NCBI GenBank assembly: GCA_028378565.1
Contig: JAONMX010000001.1
Span: 62,001-126,000 of the forward strand
Direction of reading: 5' to 3'
DNA from: Bacteriovoracaceae bacterium
Lineage (GTDB): Bacteria; Bdellovibrionota; Bacteriovoracia; Bacteriovoracales; Bacteriovoracaceae
DNA: 64,000 nt
In this document: piece by piece, positions 17,698 to 27,558 of the stretch
How the letters are laid out: each line of letters starts with the position of its first letter
Position numbering within the stretch: the stretch's first letter is position 1
The notes under the pieces: generated by a model
Told to the model about the DNA's origin: nothing
Database searches by the model: none
The model's input: the letters and a program-made list of their open reading frames with translations, nothing else
Program-made: the position numbers and the translations under genes

Positions 17698-18656
17698 ACG
17701 GCCTCCTTCAGAAACTTTCTTCTTATAAGCTCAACAAAAAGAAACAGAAAAACACCTATAAATAGGAATTTGTAATAGTGTTCTTTATAGATTGGCTTAC
17801 CACTTTGTTCAATCTCTGTTTTTTCAAGCTCCTGTATCTCTGTTAATACACTTTGAAGAGCTAGTGGATCTCCTGCATAAAATGATTTCCCATTCGTTTG
17901 GGATGCGATCTTATCTAACGTGTCGAGATCAACACTACCCCCTGGTATTTTTTGGTAGCCTCGACCATGTCTTAGCACTCTACTGTTCTCTTTTTTTCCA
18001 ATTCCAATTGTATATACCTTTACTCCCTCTTTTTTTGCTAACTCAGAAGCTTGAATTGGTGTCATATTACCAACATTAGAGACTCCGTCAGTTAAAAGAA
18101 CAATCACTTTATTTTCAGCAAGAGATTGAGTGGCCCTTCCAACACTTAAGGCAAGAGCATCTCCAATATTAGTTCCACTTCCAAGAAAATCAGTGTTTAT
18201 TTCAGAAATCATTCTTTTTATCAATTCAAGATCTGTAGATAAAGGTAGTAAAGTAAACACCTTTTCAGAGAATATAACTAAGCCTATACGGTCCTTTGGC
18301 CTAAGTGAAACAAATTCAGATATTTTTTCTTTAGCTGCTTCAAGACGATTGGGACGAAAATCTTCTGCTAACATCGACCTAGAGACATCAACAACAAAGA
18401 ATATATCATTTACTTTAATTTTACTTTTTGCATAACCAATTTGTTGTCTTGGCTGAGTTAACGAATAGCCAATTAATACAAAGGCCGTCATCATAAGCAA
18501 AAAAAGAGTCATCCTCACAAACATCAGCCAAGATGGACGGTTTATATTTTCTGGAAAGACGAGCTTTTTATTATTACCTATTTTAAAATAGTTAAGAGTC
18601 CACAATATCATCAAAGGAATTATCGCTGTAGATAAGTATATTGATTTATACTCCAT
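17694..18656 (-). CDS. batA: VWA domain membrane protein BatA
   Basis: It has 320 residues from the ATG at 18656, chosen because AGGAG sits five bases upstream. An upstream in-frame start at 18680 would overlap the previous gene by 35 bases. Membrane segments near 5-20 and 45-65, then a VWA domain (about 80-275) with an intact MIDAS: DVSRSMLAEDFRPNR, later GSGTNIGDAL and LLTDGVSNVGN. A last membrane segment near 300-312 follows. The DxSxSM-AEDFxPxR signature is typical of BatA/BatB. It is part of moxR-DUF58-(unknown)-batA-batB/C-batD. Confidence 0.85.
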   Translation of the reverse strand: MEYKSIYLSTAIIPLMILWTLNYFKIGNNKKLVFPENINRPSWLMFVRMTLFLLMMTAFVLIGYSLTQPRQQIGYAKSKIKVNDIFFVVDVSRSMLAEDFRPNRLEAAKEKISEFVSLRPKDRIGLVIFSEKVFTLLPLSTDLELIKRMISEINTDFLGSGTNIGDALALSVGRATQSLAENKVIVLLTDGVSNVGNMTPIQASELAKKEGVKVYTIGIGKKENSRVLRHGRGYQKIPGGSVDLDTLDKIASQTNGKSFYAGDPLALQSVLTEIQELEKTEIEQSGKPIYKEHYYKFLFIGVFLFLFVELIRRKFLKEAV

Positions 18657-19410
18657 CACTGCTCCTTTTGATAATATCAATTGTCATATTGATATTAGCA
18701 AAATCTTTATCACTTTTATTATTTGAATATACACATGTTTCAATTGTTTCTAACAAAGTTCCTATAGTATCTGTATGATTCGGGTACTTCTCAAGTAATG
18801 ACTTTCTATTATCATAAATTTCGACAAGTTCATTAAACGTCGCTATCTTTTTTAATTCAAATATTTGTTTTTCAACATTCACTTTTGGTGTTGATCGAAA
18901 CTTGTAAGCAATAAGTATCACAAGCAACCCAACTATAAATATGGCGACTAGGAGATGATATCTATACATAAAATACCAAGCGTCTTTTATTTCTGGAAAC
19001 TGATACATCGTTAAATTCTTATCATTTTCTTTTTTGATATCATTTACTATATTTTTATTTTTGATAGTGACTGGAAAGTTCAGATCTCTATGACTTGTGA
19101 TATAGAATTTATTTTTTCCGGGTTCTTTTATTAAAATCAATGAACCCTTTATAACGACAGCTGAACTATTATTTTCACTCCTTTCAATTTTGCTTATATT
19201 TGATATATAGAAAAAGTTTATAAAAGTCTTTCCCTCTAGATCTCTAAAATTTTCTATCTCTTCAAACTCATATGGTACAAGGATAAGCTCAAAATCATAT
19301 GATCCACCAACTTTGACAGTATCATTCTTAATATCAAGTATCCCCTCAAGATTTGAAGGGTATATAAAACTTGAAACAAGAAATAGTAGGATCAATAATA
19401 TCTTTTTCAA
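18646..19410 (-). CDS. Bat-operon secreted/membrane protein, unknown
   Basis: Family not firmly recognised. It has 254 residues: signal peptide (1-19, ending IYPS), a beta-rich periplasmic part (about 20-140; GSYDFELILVPYEFEEIENF), one membrane segment (about 150-170; LLVAIFIVGLLVILIAY) and a cytoplasmic helical part (about 180-254). This layout and position (between DUF58 and batA) match the DUF4381-type small proteins seen in moxR/bat operons. Sequence identity to that family is not evident by eye. It overlaps DUF58 by four bases and batA by 11. Confidence 0.6.
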   Translation of the reverse strand: MKKILLILLFLVSSFIYPSNLEGILDIKNDTVKVGGSYDFELILVPYEFEEIENFRDLEGKTFINFFYISNISKIERSENNSSAVVIKGSLILIKEPGKNKFYITSHRDLNFPVTIKNKNIVNDIKKENDKNLTMYQFPEIKDAWYFMYRYHLLVAIFIVGLLVILIAYKFRSTPKVNVEKQIFELKKIATFNELVEIYDNRKSLLEKYPNHTDTIGTLLETIETCVYSNNKSDKDFANINMTIDIIKRSSDGV

Positions 19411-20231
19411 ATCATTTCCCTTACAAATAACTCTAGATACTTATCTTCTACTTTTATATTTTTAATTTTTTTCGGGTATTTACTATTATTTTCAACATCT
19501 GACTTGTGAATATACCCAACACCACCGATTTTATCATTTGTAGATAGTAAGTAAGTATCTTGATCTTCACGATCAATTGGCGAAGTAATTCTAAAACAGT
19601 GCGTCTTAGGATTGCTTAGTACTTGATTGAATTTTTCATTAGAGATTAGATTATACATATCTGAAAGAACAACAACTTCCCTATTTCTTTTTATATATTT
19701 CAAGTAGTTTTGTTCTTTTGTGTATTCTCTATTTTTATAAAAATCGTAATTTATATTACCGAGGTGATTTAGCACTTCAATTTTCTCTAGTTGTGTAATT
19801 AAGTTTACTATTCCTTTTTCACCACTTGCTTTAGGTAAATCATATATCTTATCTGCTATTATAATTGGATGAATATAGTCGCTAGTTTCTGAACTTAGTA
19901 TATTTAAAAGGCAAACAATCTCTAAAGCCACTTGTAGTTTTGACACCTTGTCAGCACCGTAAAACATTGTTGGACATATATCAATAATGACTGATATTTC
20001 CACATTACGTTCTTCTTCAAATGTTTTTAAGTAAGGCCGATTTGTTTTTGCAAGCATCTTCCAGTCGATAAATCTTACATCATCGCCTGCTTCATAAACC
20101 CGGTGTTCCTTAAATTGCAGACCACTTCCCCTGAAGTGACTTTTCAACATACCTATTGAAAAACTATTTGAGTTTTTAAATAGCTGGGCCTTAATTGTCG
20201 ATACTGTCTTTCTGACTTCCGTTAAGTTCAT
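19407..20231 (-). CDS. DUF58 family protein with degenerate VWA motif
   Basis: It has 274 residues. The DUF58 core is clear: FRGSGLQFKEHRVYEAGDDVRFIDWKMLAKTNRP, then KTFEEERN followed by SVIIDICPTMFYG. The last piece sits where VWA proteins carry DxSxS. Here the Ser positions are Cys and Thr (DICPT), so metal binding is doubtful. DUF58 proteins are regular partners of MoxR AAA ATPases. The start overlaps the moxR stop (TAATG). Cytoplasmic: no signal or membrane segment is visible. Confidence 0.85.
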   Translation of the reverse strand: MNLTEVRKTVSTIKAQLFKNSNSFSIGMLKSHFRGSGLQFKEHRVYEAGDDVRFIDWKMLAKTNRPYLKTFEEERNVEISVIIDICPTMFYGADKVSKLQVALEIVCLLNILSSETSDYIHPIIIADKIYDLPKASGEKGIVNLITQLEKIEVLNHLGNINYDFYKNREYTKEQNYLKYIKRNREVVVLSDMYNLISNEKFNQVLSNPKTHCFRITSPIDREDQDTYLLSTNDKIGGVGYIHKSDVENNSKYPKKIKNIKVEDKYLELFVREMI

Positions 20232-21175
20232 TAAAAAATCTTTTCAGCTATCTCACGAGCGACACTATCGCCACTCATCCCCTCTAGTGTCGCTTCATAG
20301 GATAAAATTAACCTATGTCCGAGTACTGATGGGCAAATCTGCATTATATGACTAGGAGTAACGAAGTCGCTTCCTTCTATCCACGCCTTATATTTCCCAA
20401 TCTTGTATAACCACTGACAGGCCCTTGGTGAGGCACCCGCTACGATAATATCTTTATATTTTTGTACAAAATGCTCAGAAGAAGGCCTAGTCGCATGTAC
20501 TAATGTAACAATTAGTTCTTTTAATTTCTCATCAACATATACCTTTTCAACCTCTTCTTGAATTTCGATGAGGTCATCTGTACTCAATACGGCTTCTAGC
20601 TTATCTAAAAAGTTTAATTTAAGATTTAAGATATTCATTTCTGCTTTTAAAGATGGATATTCTACATATACCTTCATCATGAAACGATCAAGTTGAGCTT
20701 CCGGTAAAGGATAGGTTCCCTCTTGTTCAATTGGATTTTGTGTTGCTAATACTACAAATGGTGAAGAAAGCTTGTGTGTATTATCACCTATTGTAACCTG
20801 CTTCTCTGCCATTGCTTCAAGAAGTGCAGCTTGAACTTTTGCAGGCGATCTATTTATCTCATCCGCAAGAAGCAATTGAGTAAATATCGGACCAAACTTA
20901 GTTGAGAAGGTTTCATTTTTTTGGCTATACATCATAGTTCCAATCAAGTCAGATGGTAATAAATCAGGTGTGAATTGGATTCTTTTAAAGTTTAAATCAC
21001 ACAATTTACTGATTGTGCTTACACTCATAGTTTTACCTAACCCAGGCATACCTTCAATAAGTAAATGACCTTCACATACTAGAGCGGCCATTATTGAATC
21101 AAGCAAATCATCTTGTCCAAAAATACAAGACTTTGCTTTGTCTAAAGTACCATTAACCTTTTCTCTTACACTCAT
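20231..21175 (-). CDS. MoxR-type AAA+ ATPase
   Basis: Chaperone-like AAA+ ATPase thought to act on its VWA neighbours. It has 314 residues: Walker A GMPGLGKT (about 43), Walker B LLADEINRSPAKVQAALLEAMAE (about 108), sensor 1 VLATQNPIEQEGTYPLPEAQLDRF, and a C-terminal lid with SPRACQWL. Length and motifs are typical of the MRP subfamily. TTATAATGAATAG in the 65-base gap upstream may hold a -10 element. It is followed without a gap by the DUF58 gene. Confidence 0.92.
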   Translation of the reverse strand: MSVREKVNGTLDKAKSCIFGQDDLLDSIMAALVCEGHLLIEGMPGLGKTMSVSTISKLCDLNFKRIQFTPDLLPSDLIGTMMYSQKNETFSTKFGPIFTQLLLADEINRSPAKVQAALLEAMAEKQVTIGDNTHKLSSPFVVLATQNPIEQEGTYPLPEAQLDRFMMKVYVEYPSLKAEMNILNLKLNFLDKLEAVLSTDDLIEIQEEVEKVYVDEKLKELIVTLVHATRPSSEHFVQKYKDIIVAGASPRACQWLYKIGKYKAWIEGSDFVTPSHIMQICPSVLGHRLILSYEATLEGMSGDSVAREIAEKIF

Positions 21176-21240
21176 ATCTTACCCCTTTATAACTATTCAT
21201 TATAAGGCCAACATGTCATGTAACCAATGGGAAATATTAG

Positions 21241-24200
21241 CTAATCTAGACTTAATTCAATTTGATTGAGTGTTTTACTAAGAAAATCATTTGTTTTAAT
21301 GAAGTCGTAAAGTAGTGGCTTTTTAAAAGATTCCTCTAAGAAATAACCGTTATCAGTACTTAAATAAGATAGAATTTTTTCAATTTCATGATTGTGAAAG
21401 TTTATACTACAATCACCTTCAACTTCACAAACCTTCGCAATTCCATTTAGCCCAATATAGTCAAGAACCCCGTCAAACTGAAGGTAGTTACTGTCTAATA
21501 CAACATCTAGTGCTTTCTTAGATATAGCTTGAAGCTCTTTGTTATTAAAGTAATTTGCAATGAGACTATTAGAAGAAACAACACTTCTCACAAAACTATG
21601 ATAGTTGTTCTTTATCAACATCCAATCAATCATATCATCAACAAGTCCCGAATTATTATGGATATTGCTAATGATCCGAACGGCCATATTTAAAACACTA
21701 TAGGCCTCATTTTTCTTTATATTATCAGTCGAGTAAAGATTCTTATAAAGAAAGTCTACTAAATTGAAAATTTCATCAACACCAGACTCTAATTTCATAT
21801 CCAGATTAAAGTTTTCCATAAGATATTGCCAATGCGGTATAAACTTATTTGCAAGATCTAACATATCAAGAATATTCAAATTATTATTATGTGCAACCAA
21901 ATCAGAATCAATATTTTTATCAAAATCTGCAGGTCCTATATAATTTGAAATACCTATCATTTTAAAAACAACTTCAAAAAGCATTTGTCTTGTCTCAGGA
22001 GTTGCAGACTTAAGCCATTCAGATAAATAAAAGGAGATATTTTTTCCATCAATCTGTTTCCTGCTTAATATGGAAACAGTTTTTGTTAAAGAAGCAACCA
22101 ACGCTTCTTCAGGGACACCTCTCAAGAGATTTTCTGAAATTGTTCTTACATCTTTTCTGTTTAAGAATTCCTCAAGGCCTTCTTGATTATAGCTATGAAT
22201 AATTCTTCCCATGTTTGAGAAGAGTGCGACCATTGATACAGAAGTTAAAATTTTTCCATTATGTTTTTTCATCTGCTTCTTTGTTCCGACCCAAGGAACA
22301 TCTATCTCTTTCTTACTACTTAACTTAACTCTTACAATACTACTAGTCTGGGAAGCCTTCCCAGATGAACTAACAAAGGCTCCCAAAAGAGTCTTCATAT
22401 AGTCACCATACTTCCAATCTTCATATCTATTTACATCTAGAAGTGAATCAAATGTTACAACAGAATTTTCAGCCAATCTTTTCTGAGTTCTATTTAAATG
22501 CTTGCCACAAAACCTTAAGGGAACACAAAACTTTAATAGTCTTCTTTTTTTATTTACAACATTAGAGTAATCTTTAGATTTACTAACTGCATTCATATAA
22601 TGAAAACCTAGATATCCGGAATCAAAACGCACATCTCTAATGAGCGTTTCGATCCTCTCCATGGTTGTCATTTTCTCTTCTCTTTCTTCTTTTCCGCTAT
22701 CATTTCTTCTGATTGGATCAAACCTATCCTTATAAAACATTTTATATACTTCAGGATTTTCAAGATAAGGCATCAACATTTGATTTCTCTTATCTCCTTT
22801 AAGAGTTGTTTTATACATCATATCTAATGTTTCAATAGCACTCATGCTATAATTCTTCTGATCTTTTCTGTCATAAGGAATCATTAAACCAGCATCTACC
22901 TTAATGGACTTTAAGAGTTGCTCTAATGCTATTGGGATTAATTCATCATCCTCTGAATTATCTTCAATCAAATCATAAAAAATATAATCCACAACTCTTT
23001 CAATATGCTCACTATCTGGACATACATTCCCACCAATGTTTTGATTGAGGAAGTTCTTACAACTATATTTATCTTGTCTCTTTGTTAATTCAAAATGATT
23101 ATTGCTCTCCAAGTAACTAAAAAAGAAATTTTTAATATTTGTAAGCTCTTTTTTGAGTAATAATGGATCATACCTTCCGACATCTACATATAGCTTATTT
23201 CTATTTACATTATTAGTGTTTGATATGTAATTTTCGATAAATAATACAACAGACCTCAAGTCTTCAAAATTTTCATTAACAACTCCCTTTTCAAAGAAAT
23301 GAGACTTAAGAATTTTCATAACACTGGCAATATCAACTCCATTTTTTTCTAACAACTTCATTGTTGTTATGGAGTCACTCAGAAGACGTGGTGAAAAGAG
23401 CCCGTGTTGATCTCCGAGGCTTCCCACAAACTTCCCTTTCACAATATTGGTCAAATACTTGTTTAATTTATAAAAGCTTGAAACATAGGAAGTTAATATT
23501 TCCTCATCTTTGAACCTTTCACATGGACCTAGCCCCTGCTCTAGTAAGAATTGAAAATCCAAACTTTGCAAATAGTTTATACACTTCTTTGAATAGTCTG
23601 CAAGATCCCAAGTTGGAAGACTGTTACCAACTAATACATTTGGCTTTTTAAGATTTTTTAATATGTCGGAATTTGATAATATATACTCTTTTCCAAAGTC
23701 CAAAGTATCAATTTGAATGCCTCTTGATATAACTTCAATAACTTTTAGAATATGATCTTTTGAAAAGAAAACTTTAAATTCTTTAAGTATTTCATCATTA
23801 CCATTATTACTTAAAAATTTAAAAATATCCTCAAAGGCTTTTAAAGTATCATCAATTTGGTCATCAGAAAGAAGTCTCTCAAGTATCACTTCAGTTTCTA
23901 TTGATGTTTCAAAAAGCATTTTTGAATAAAATTTCAGTAATAACTTGAAGTCCCCATCTTTTTCAAAATGTTTGTCAAAAAAACGAAAGGCGAACTCTCG
24001 CTCTTCTTTTTTGAAAAAGTTCCAAGCCTTCCAAATCGCTCTATGCTTTATGCTGCTTTCTTTTTTAAGCAACTCAAGGCCAAGCGAGTTTGTTAGTTTG
24101 TAAAAATTTGCATCTAAAGATTTAAGCAGATCAACAAGCTCTGGGAGAAGAGTAGGAGATACCACATCAATCACTCTACTGAATTCGACAAATGTAAAAA

Positions 24201-25434
24201 AGATGTCTCCTGTAAAAAAATCTAACAGGTAATCATTACTCTCACTATTAACCTGCAAAAACTTAATTATTTCAAACGACTGTGGCGTAAGAAAAAAATC
24301 TCCGAGATACCCCATCAAAGTCAAAAAATCTGCCCTAAAAACTTGCGGTGAATTTTCATGTGGATACCTAATTCTCGTTGTATAATTTCTTACAACAGGA
24401 CAAAAACGTTGAGCAATTTGAATACTATTGATATTTCGATACAGAAAGTTGAAAAAATCTTTTTGGCTCCCATTACTCAACACATCCATAAATTCTTCAA
24501 ATGCATCTTTCGTTGATATCTGAAGCAAGCCAGCTTGGTCTGCACACACAAAGTTACTCTCTATAGCTTTTTTTACACTAATCAGACTTGGAATAATTTC
24601 TACATTTCCGGCATAAGGATATCTTAAAATTTCTAAAAGCTTATTACTTGGTGTGGACTGAAGCCAATTATATAAAAAGGGAGCATTATTAACTTCTGAG
24701 GTTAATATACTCTCGAAGTACTTCAAATCCTCTTTTTTAACTCCGCTTTTTATTTTATTTACAAAAGTATTAATCAAGCTTCTTCTTACTTTTAAAAACT
24801 TATCGTCTTTAGTTGCTTCTTGGATGGCCTTATTATATGTATCAACATTTTTTACAGAGTCAGTAAAATCTTGAGTTATATAAGCTAGTGTTTGAAAATT
24901 TTCTTTTGGAAATTTAAAGTATTGAAAATATGCAACAAGTTCTTCATGCGTAAGTATGTATTCTTCTCTTTCTATACATCGTTTATCATCTCTGTGTTTT
25001 GAACAATAAAAAAGCATATACATACTGTCATAAAAATTAGTTTCACTCAATGAGTTCATGACGTTAGAAAGGTGTGACAATCCTCCCTTGCTATCTAAGT
25101 CTTTTATTATGCCAAATATTTTTTCTCTCTTCTCACGATTATTAAAAATTTCGTTATCAAATTTTTCAAATACATGATTCCAGTTTGAAGAATTTATATT
25201 TGATAAGGAGTCATTCATAATTGGAAACATCTTGTCCCAACCAGCACATTTAAAAAGAGATGTAACATTTAGGTGAGATAAAATATTCTTAGTGAAATTT
25301 GTGTTCTGACACGCCTTCGCACGCTCTAGACTAAATTGAACAGCCGTACTTGTAACCTCAATTTCAGATGGTTTTTGGTTTTGGCATGATACCAAAACTA
25401 TTAAAATAATAAGTATGTTAATATATTTATTAAT
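21241..25434 (-). CDS. Giant predicted lipoprotein, unknown; probable ATT start
   Basis: Function not recognised. The chain is 1397 residues if begun at ATT (25434-25432), and 1384 from the TTG at 25395. The ATT start gives NKYINILIILIVLVSC after the initiator, a clear lipoprotein signal with lipobox LVSC. The TTG start would destroy it. GGAGG lies five bases before the ATT, and no ATG, GTG or earlier TTG exists in frame after the upstream TGA. The mature chain is almost wholly helical, charged and without recognised motifs. Gln after the Cys suggests outer-membrane sorting. It lies between a secreted protein (start overlaps its stop) and moxR. It could be part of the envelope machinery served by the Bat/MoxR proteins. 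Confidence 0.75.
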   Translation of the reverse strand: MNKYINILIILIVLVSCQNQKPSEIEVTSTAVQFSLERAKACQNTNFTKNILSHLNVTSLFKCAGWDKMFPIMNDSLSNINSSNWNHVFEKFDNEIFNNREKREKIFGIIKDLDSKGGLSHLSNVMNSLSETNFYDSMYMLFYCSKHRDDKRCIEREEYILTHEELVAYFQYFKFPKENFQTLAYITQDFTDSVKNVDTYNKAIQEATKDDKFLKVRRSLINTFVNKIKSGVKKEDLKYFESILTSEVNNAPFLYNWLQSTPSNKLLEILRYPYAGNVEIIPSLISVKKAIESNFVCADQAGLLQISTKDAFEEFMDVLSNGSQKDFFNFLYRNINSIQIAQRFCPVVRNYTTRIRYPHENSPQVFRADFLTLMGYLGDFFLTPQSFEIIKFLQVNSESNDYLLDFFTGDIFFTFVEFSRVIDVVSPTLLPELVDLLKSLDANFYKLTNSLGLELLKKESSIKHRAIWKAWNFFKKEEREFAFRFFDKHFEKDGDFKLLLKFYSKMLFETSIETEVILERLLSDDQIDDTLKAFEDIFKFLSNNGNDEILKEFKVFFSKDHILKVIEVISRGIQIDTLDFGKEYILSNSDILKNLKKPNVLVGNSLPTWDLADYSKKCINYLQSLDFQFLLEQGLGPCERFKDEEILTSYVSSFYKLNKYLTNIVKGKFVGSLGDQHGLFSPRLLSDSITTMKLLEKNGVDIASVMKILKSHFFEKGVVNENFEDLRSVVLFIENYISNTNNVNRNKLYVDVGRYDPLLLKKELTNIKNFFFSYLESNNHFELTKRQDKYSCKNFLNQNIGGNVCPDSEHIERVVDYIFYDLIEDNSEDDELIPIALEQLLKSIKVDAGLMIPYDRKDQKNYSMSAIETLDMMYKTTLKGDKRNQMLMPYLENPEVYKMFYKDRFDPIRRNDSGKEEREEKMTTMERIETLIRDVRFDSGYLGFHYMNAVSKSKDYSNVVNKKRRLLKFCVPLRFCGKHLNRTQKRLAENSVVTFDSLLDVNRYEDWKYGDYMKTLLGAFVSSSGKASQTSSIVRVKLSSKKEIDVPWVGTKKQMKKHNGKILTSVSMVALFSNMGRIIHSYNQEGLEEFLNRKDVRTISENLLRGVPEEALVASLTKTVSILSRKQIDGKNISFYLSEWLKSATPETRQMLFEVVFKMIGISNYIGPADFDKNIDSDLVAHNNNLNILDMLDLANKFIPHWQYLMENFNLDMKLESGVDEIFNLVDFLYKNLYSTDNIKKNEAYSVLNMAVRIISNIHNNSGLVDDMIDWMLIKNNYHSFVRSVVSSNSLIANYFNNKELQAISKKALDVVLDSNYLQFDGVLDYIGLNGIAKVCEVEGDCSINFHNHEIEKILSYLSTDNGYFLEESFKKPLLYDFIKTNDFLSKTLNQIELSLD

Positions 25435-26248
25435 TTTTACCTCCGCTCACATTTCGCCTGAAGTAACCTTGTGCTATATTCTCATTCACCTTATGGTTTG
25501 AGAACTGAACAATGTTCTCTATACTGTTCTTCAACTCTTTTCCATTTTTTGAATTTTGATTAATAACCTGTTCTGTATTGATAACAATTTTATTTAATAA
25601 TCCAAAACCCTTAATAGATTCATAATCATACTTAGTTTCAACCTTTGTGGACTGAACACCCGTAACAGACCTTGCCACCACCATATCTTTAACCCATTTA
25701 TTTTTACTCCAAGCCTTTGTCACATAATTATTTTGAACTCTTTGACTACCCATAGGACTTCTATAGAATACTTTTGTTAATCTAGACTTTTCATCAAATG
25801 TAAGTTCCATTTCTGTAACAGCACTAGATCTTGTTCTATCTTTTGCAATGACAATTGTATTCTTACCTTTCTTTTTTTCAGCAAGCTCATACTTCCTTAA
25901 TGTTTTAGAAAGTGATGTAGGTATTACCTCTGCAACCTTTGGAGTTACCAGCGATATTAATTGATTTTTTTGTGCAAGAAATCCTTTTGGTAATCCCTCT
26001 ACTTCAATTTCAATTTTTCCTGGATAAAGCCAAAACACTTTAAAATATATTTCTTTTTCTATTTTAATTAGAGAGTTACTTTTTTTAAATTCTTTTGTAA
26101 GACCCTCAATCCTAACATCATAGTAGAGGTCTTTGAGACCCATATTAACAGGGTTGTATTGCCTTATTTCAAAGTCCTTCACAGCACTCGCGAAGACATT
26201 TAATGTCTGGAGATTAAACAACAATAATAAGCATAATATTTTTTTCAT
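25430..26248 (-). CDS. Secreted protein, unknown
   Basis: No family recognised. It has 272 residues with a signal peptide (1-20, ending VFAS). The mature part alternates beta strands and charged loops (VRIEGLTKEFKKSNSLIKIE, YFKVFWLYPGKIEIEVEGLP, MELTFDEKSRLTKVFYRSP, VETKYDYESIKGFGLLNKIV). This resembles outer-membrane lipoprotein-sorting or LolA-like folds in general shape only. The C-terminus ends in SGGKN, and the GGAGGT coding for its last Gly-Gly serves as the ribosome site of the giant lipoprotein gene. The two are probably made together. Confidence 0.6.
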   Translation of the reverse strand: MKKILCLLLLFNLQTLNVFASAVKDFEIRQYNPVNMGLKDLYYDVRIEGLTKEFKKSNSLIKIEKEIYFKVFWLYPGKIEIEVEGLPKGFLAQKNQLISLVTPKVAEVIPTSLSKTLRKYELAEKKKGKNTIVIAKDRTRSSAVTEMELTFDEKSRLTKVFYRSPMGSQRVQNNYVTKAWSKNKWVKDMVVARSVTGVQSTKVETKYDYESIKGFGLLNKIVINTEQVINQNSKNGKELKNSIENIVQFSNHKVNENIAQGYFRRNVSGGKN

Positions 26249-26283
26249 TTTTCACCCATATAAACACTATCATTTTAACCTTT

Positions 26284-27549
26284 TTAAGTCTCGTTCGATA
26301 TGGACGAAATTTTTGCCACCAATTCCTGATCAATCAAGACAGTTATTCGTTTCTCTTTTGAAAATCGTACTGATCCAGAATGGCCCTTAACTGATTTTAG
26401 ATATTTACACTTTGTATAAATTAGACTGATTTGCTTTCCTACTTCAAGCTTATCAATAATTAACCCTGCAACAATTTGCAATAGTTCCAAAGTTGGAGTT
26501 CCCTCAAAGCCTTTAGCAATTATGTGTGCACTAGTTTCTGAATCTACATGAAACCAATAATCCTCTTTTTTTGAAATTTTACTTCTAATATAGTCATTTG
26601 ATTTGGAGTCCAGGCCTTTGTAAAACGTGTACTTTTCAAATTTAAATAACTTAAAATTTTGAGTATCTACTTTACCTTTAATATTATACTTTTTTAATTC
26701 CCACTTAGGTTCAATTTTCATCATATTGAGATCTATACTCAAGTCTTCATTATTATCTTTTAGCTTCACATTCTCTAATCTTTCTTGAAGAATTTTTTTT
26801 CCTTTCTTGAATCTTTTTAACTTATTTAGAACATCATTTCTCTTTGATTCTTGTGATTGACCTTTATTGAATTTTATTTTCAATTTACCGTAACTTAATT
26901 TTTCACTACTCAGATCAACATTCCCCTCAATTAACTCATCCCACAGCTTTAATGCGTCGTCGATGGCTTTAATATCTTTTTTTATATTAATACTTTTTTT
27001 GTTGCTTTTTTTATTGTCTTTTCTGTTTGCACTTTCTACCTTTTTATTAATTATTCCTTCAATGTCTTCATTGTAATCTGAACATAAGAATTCATAGATA
27101 TTAACAAATTTCGAGTTACATTCTTTTTCAATAAAGTCTTTTTCGCTAACTTCCTTACCCCATGGAAGTGCATATACATCTTCATTTCCAATTGCTATTT
27201 TCAAGAGAGAGTTCTCATACCCAATCAAGATCGAAGCGCGATTAGTTGATAACTTCATAATTCTTTCACCAACAATCTCTGTCTTTGTAACCTTAAGTCC
27301 AACTATATTTTTTTTAAAAAACTGATTCCATCGATCTCTAATTCTATACTTAGATAAAACGTTAACTTCACTTAGCCAAACTCCACAAAACATTGCTCCT
27401 TTTCCAACATAAAGAAATGTTGTTTTACCTGGTGACCGACAATTTAAAATAATATAATGTGGAGATGCAAAAACTTTTTGAATTAAAAAATATTCATGTT
27501 CTGCAAATTGATTGTTAGAATTAGCTAATAATTCTTCATACCGTGACAA
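26284..27549 (-). CDS. NFACT-family protein (RqcH/FbpA-like)
   Basis: NFACT proteins bind stalled 50S subunits with peptidyl-tRNA; Bacillus RqcH adds Ala tails. It has 421 residues against about 570 usual. The C-terminal NFACT-R domain is clear (about 315-415): DYWFHVDSETSAHIIAKG, YTKCKYLKSVKGHSGSV. A Lys-rich coiled-coil middle (about 165-280) and a divergent N-terminal domain (LKVTKTEIVGERIMKLS) are present. The DR pair used by RqcH to hold tRNA may correspond to ER here. TTG start at 27549 with GAGG five bases upstream; no ATG in frame. It is divergent from mutS2. Activity as a tailing factor is inferred. Confidence 0.8.
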   Translation of the reverse strand: MSRYEELLANSNNQFAEHEYFLIQKVFASPHYIILNCRSPGKTTFLYVGKGAMFCGVWLSEVNVLSKYRIRDRWNQFFKKNIVGLKVTKTEIVGERIMKLSTNRASILIGYENSLLKIAIGNEDVYALPWGKEVSEKDFIEKECNSKFVNIYEFLCSDYNEDIEGIINKKVESANRKDNKKSNKKSINIKKDIKAIDDALKLWDELIEGNVDLSSEKLSYGKLKIKFNKGQSQESKRNDVLNKLKRFKKGKKILQERLENVKLKDNNEDLSIDLNMMKIEPKWELKKYNIKGKVDTQNFKLFKFEKYTFYKGLDSKSNDYIRSKISKKEDYWFHVDSETSAHIIAKGFEGTPTLELLQIVAGLIIDKLEVGKQISLIYTKCKYLKSVKGHSGSVRFSKEKRITVLIDQELVAKISSISNET

Positions 27550-27558
27550 AGGAACCTC

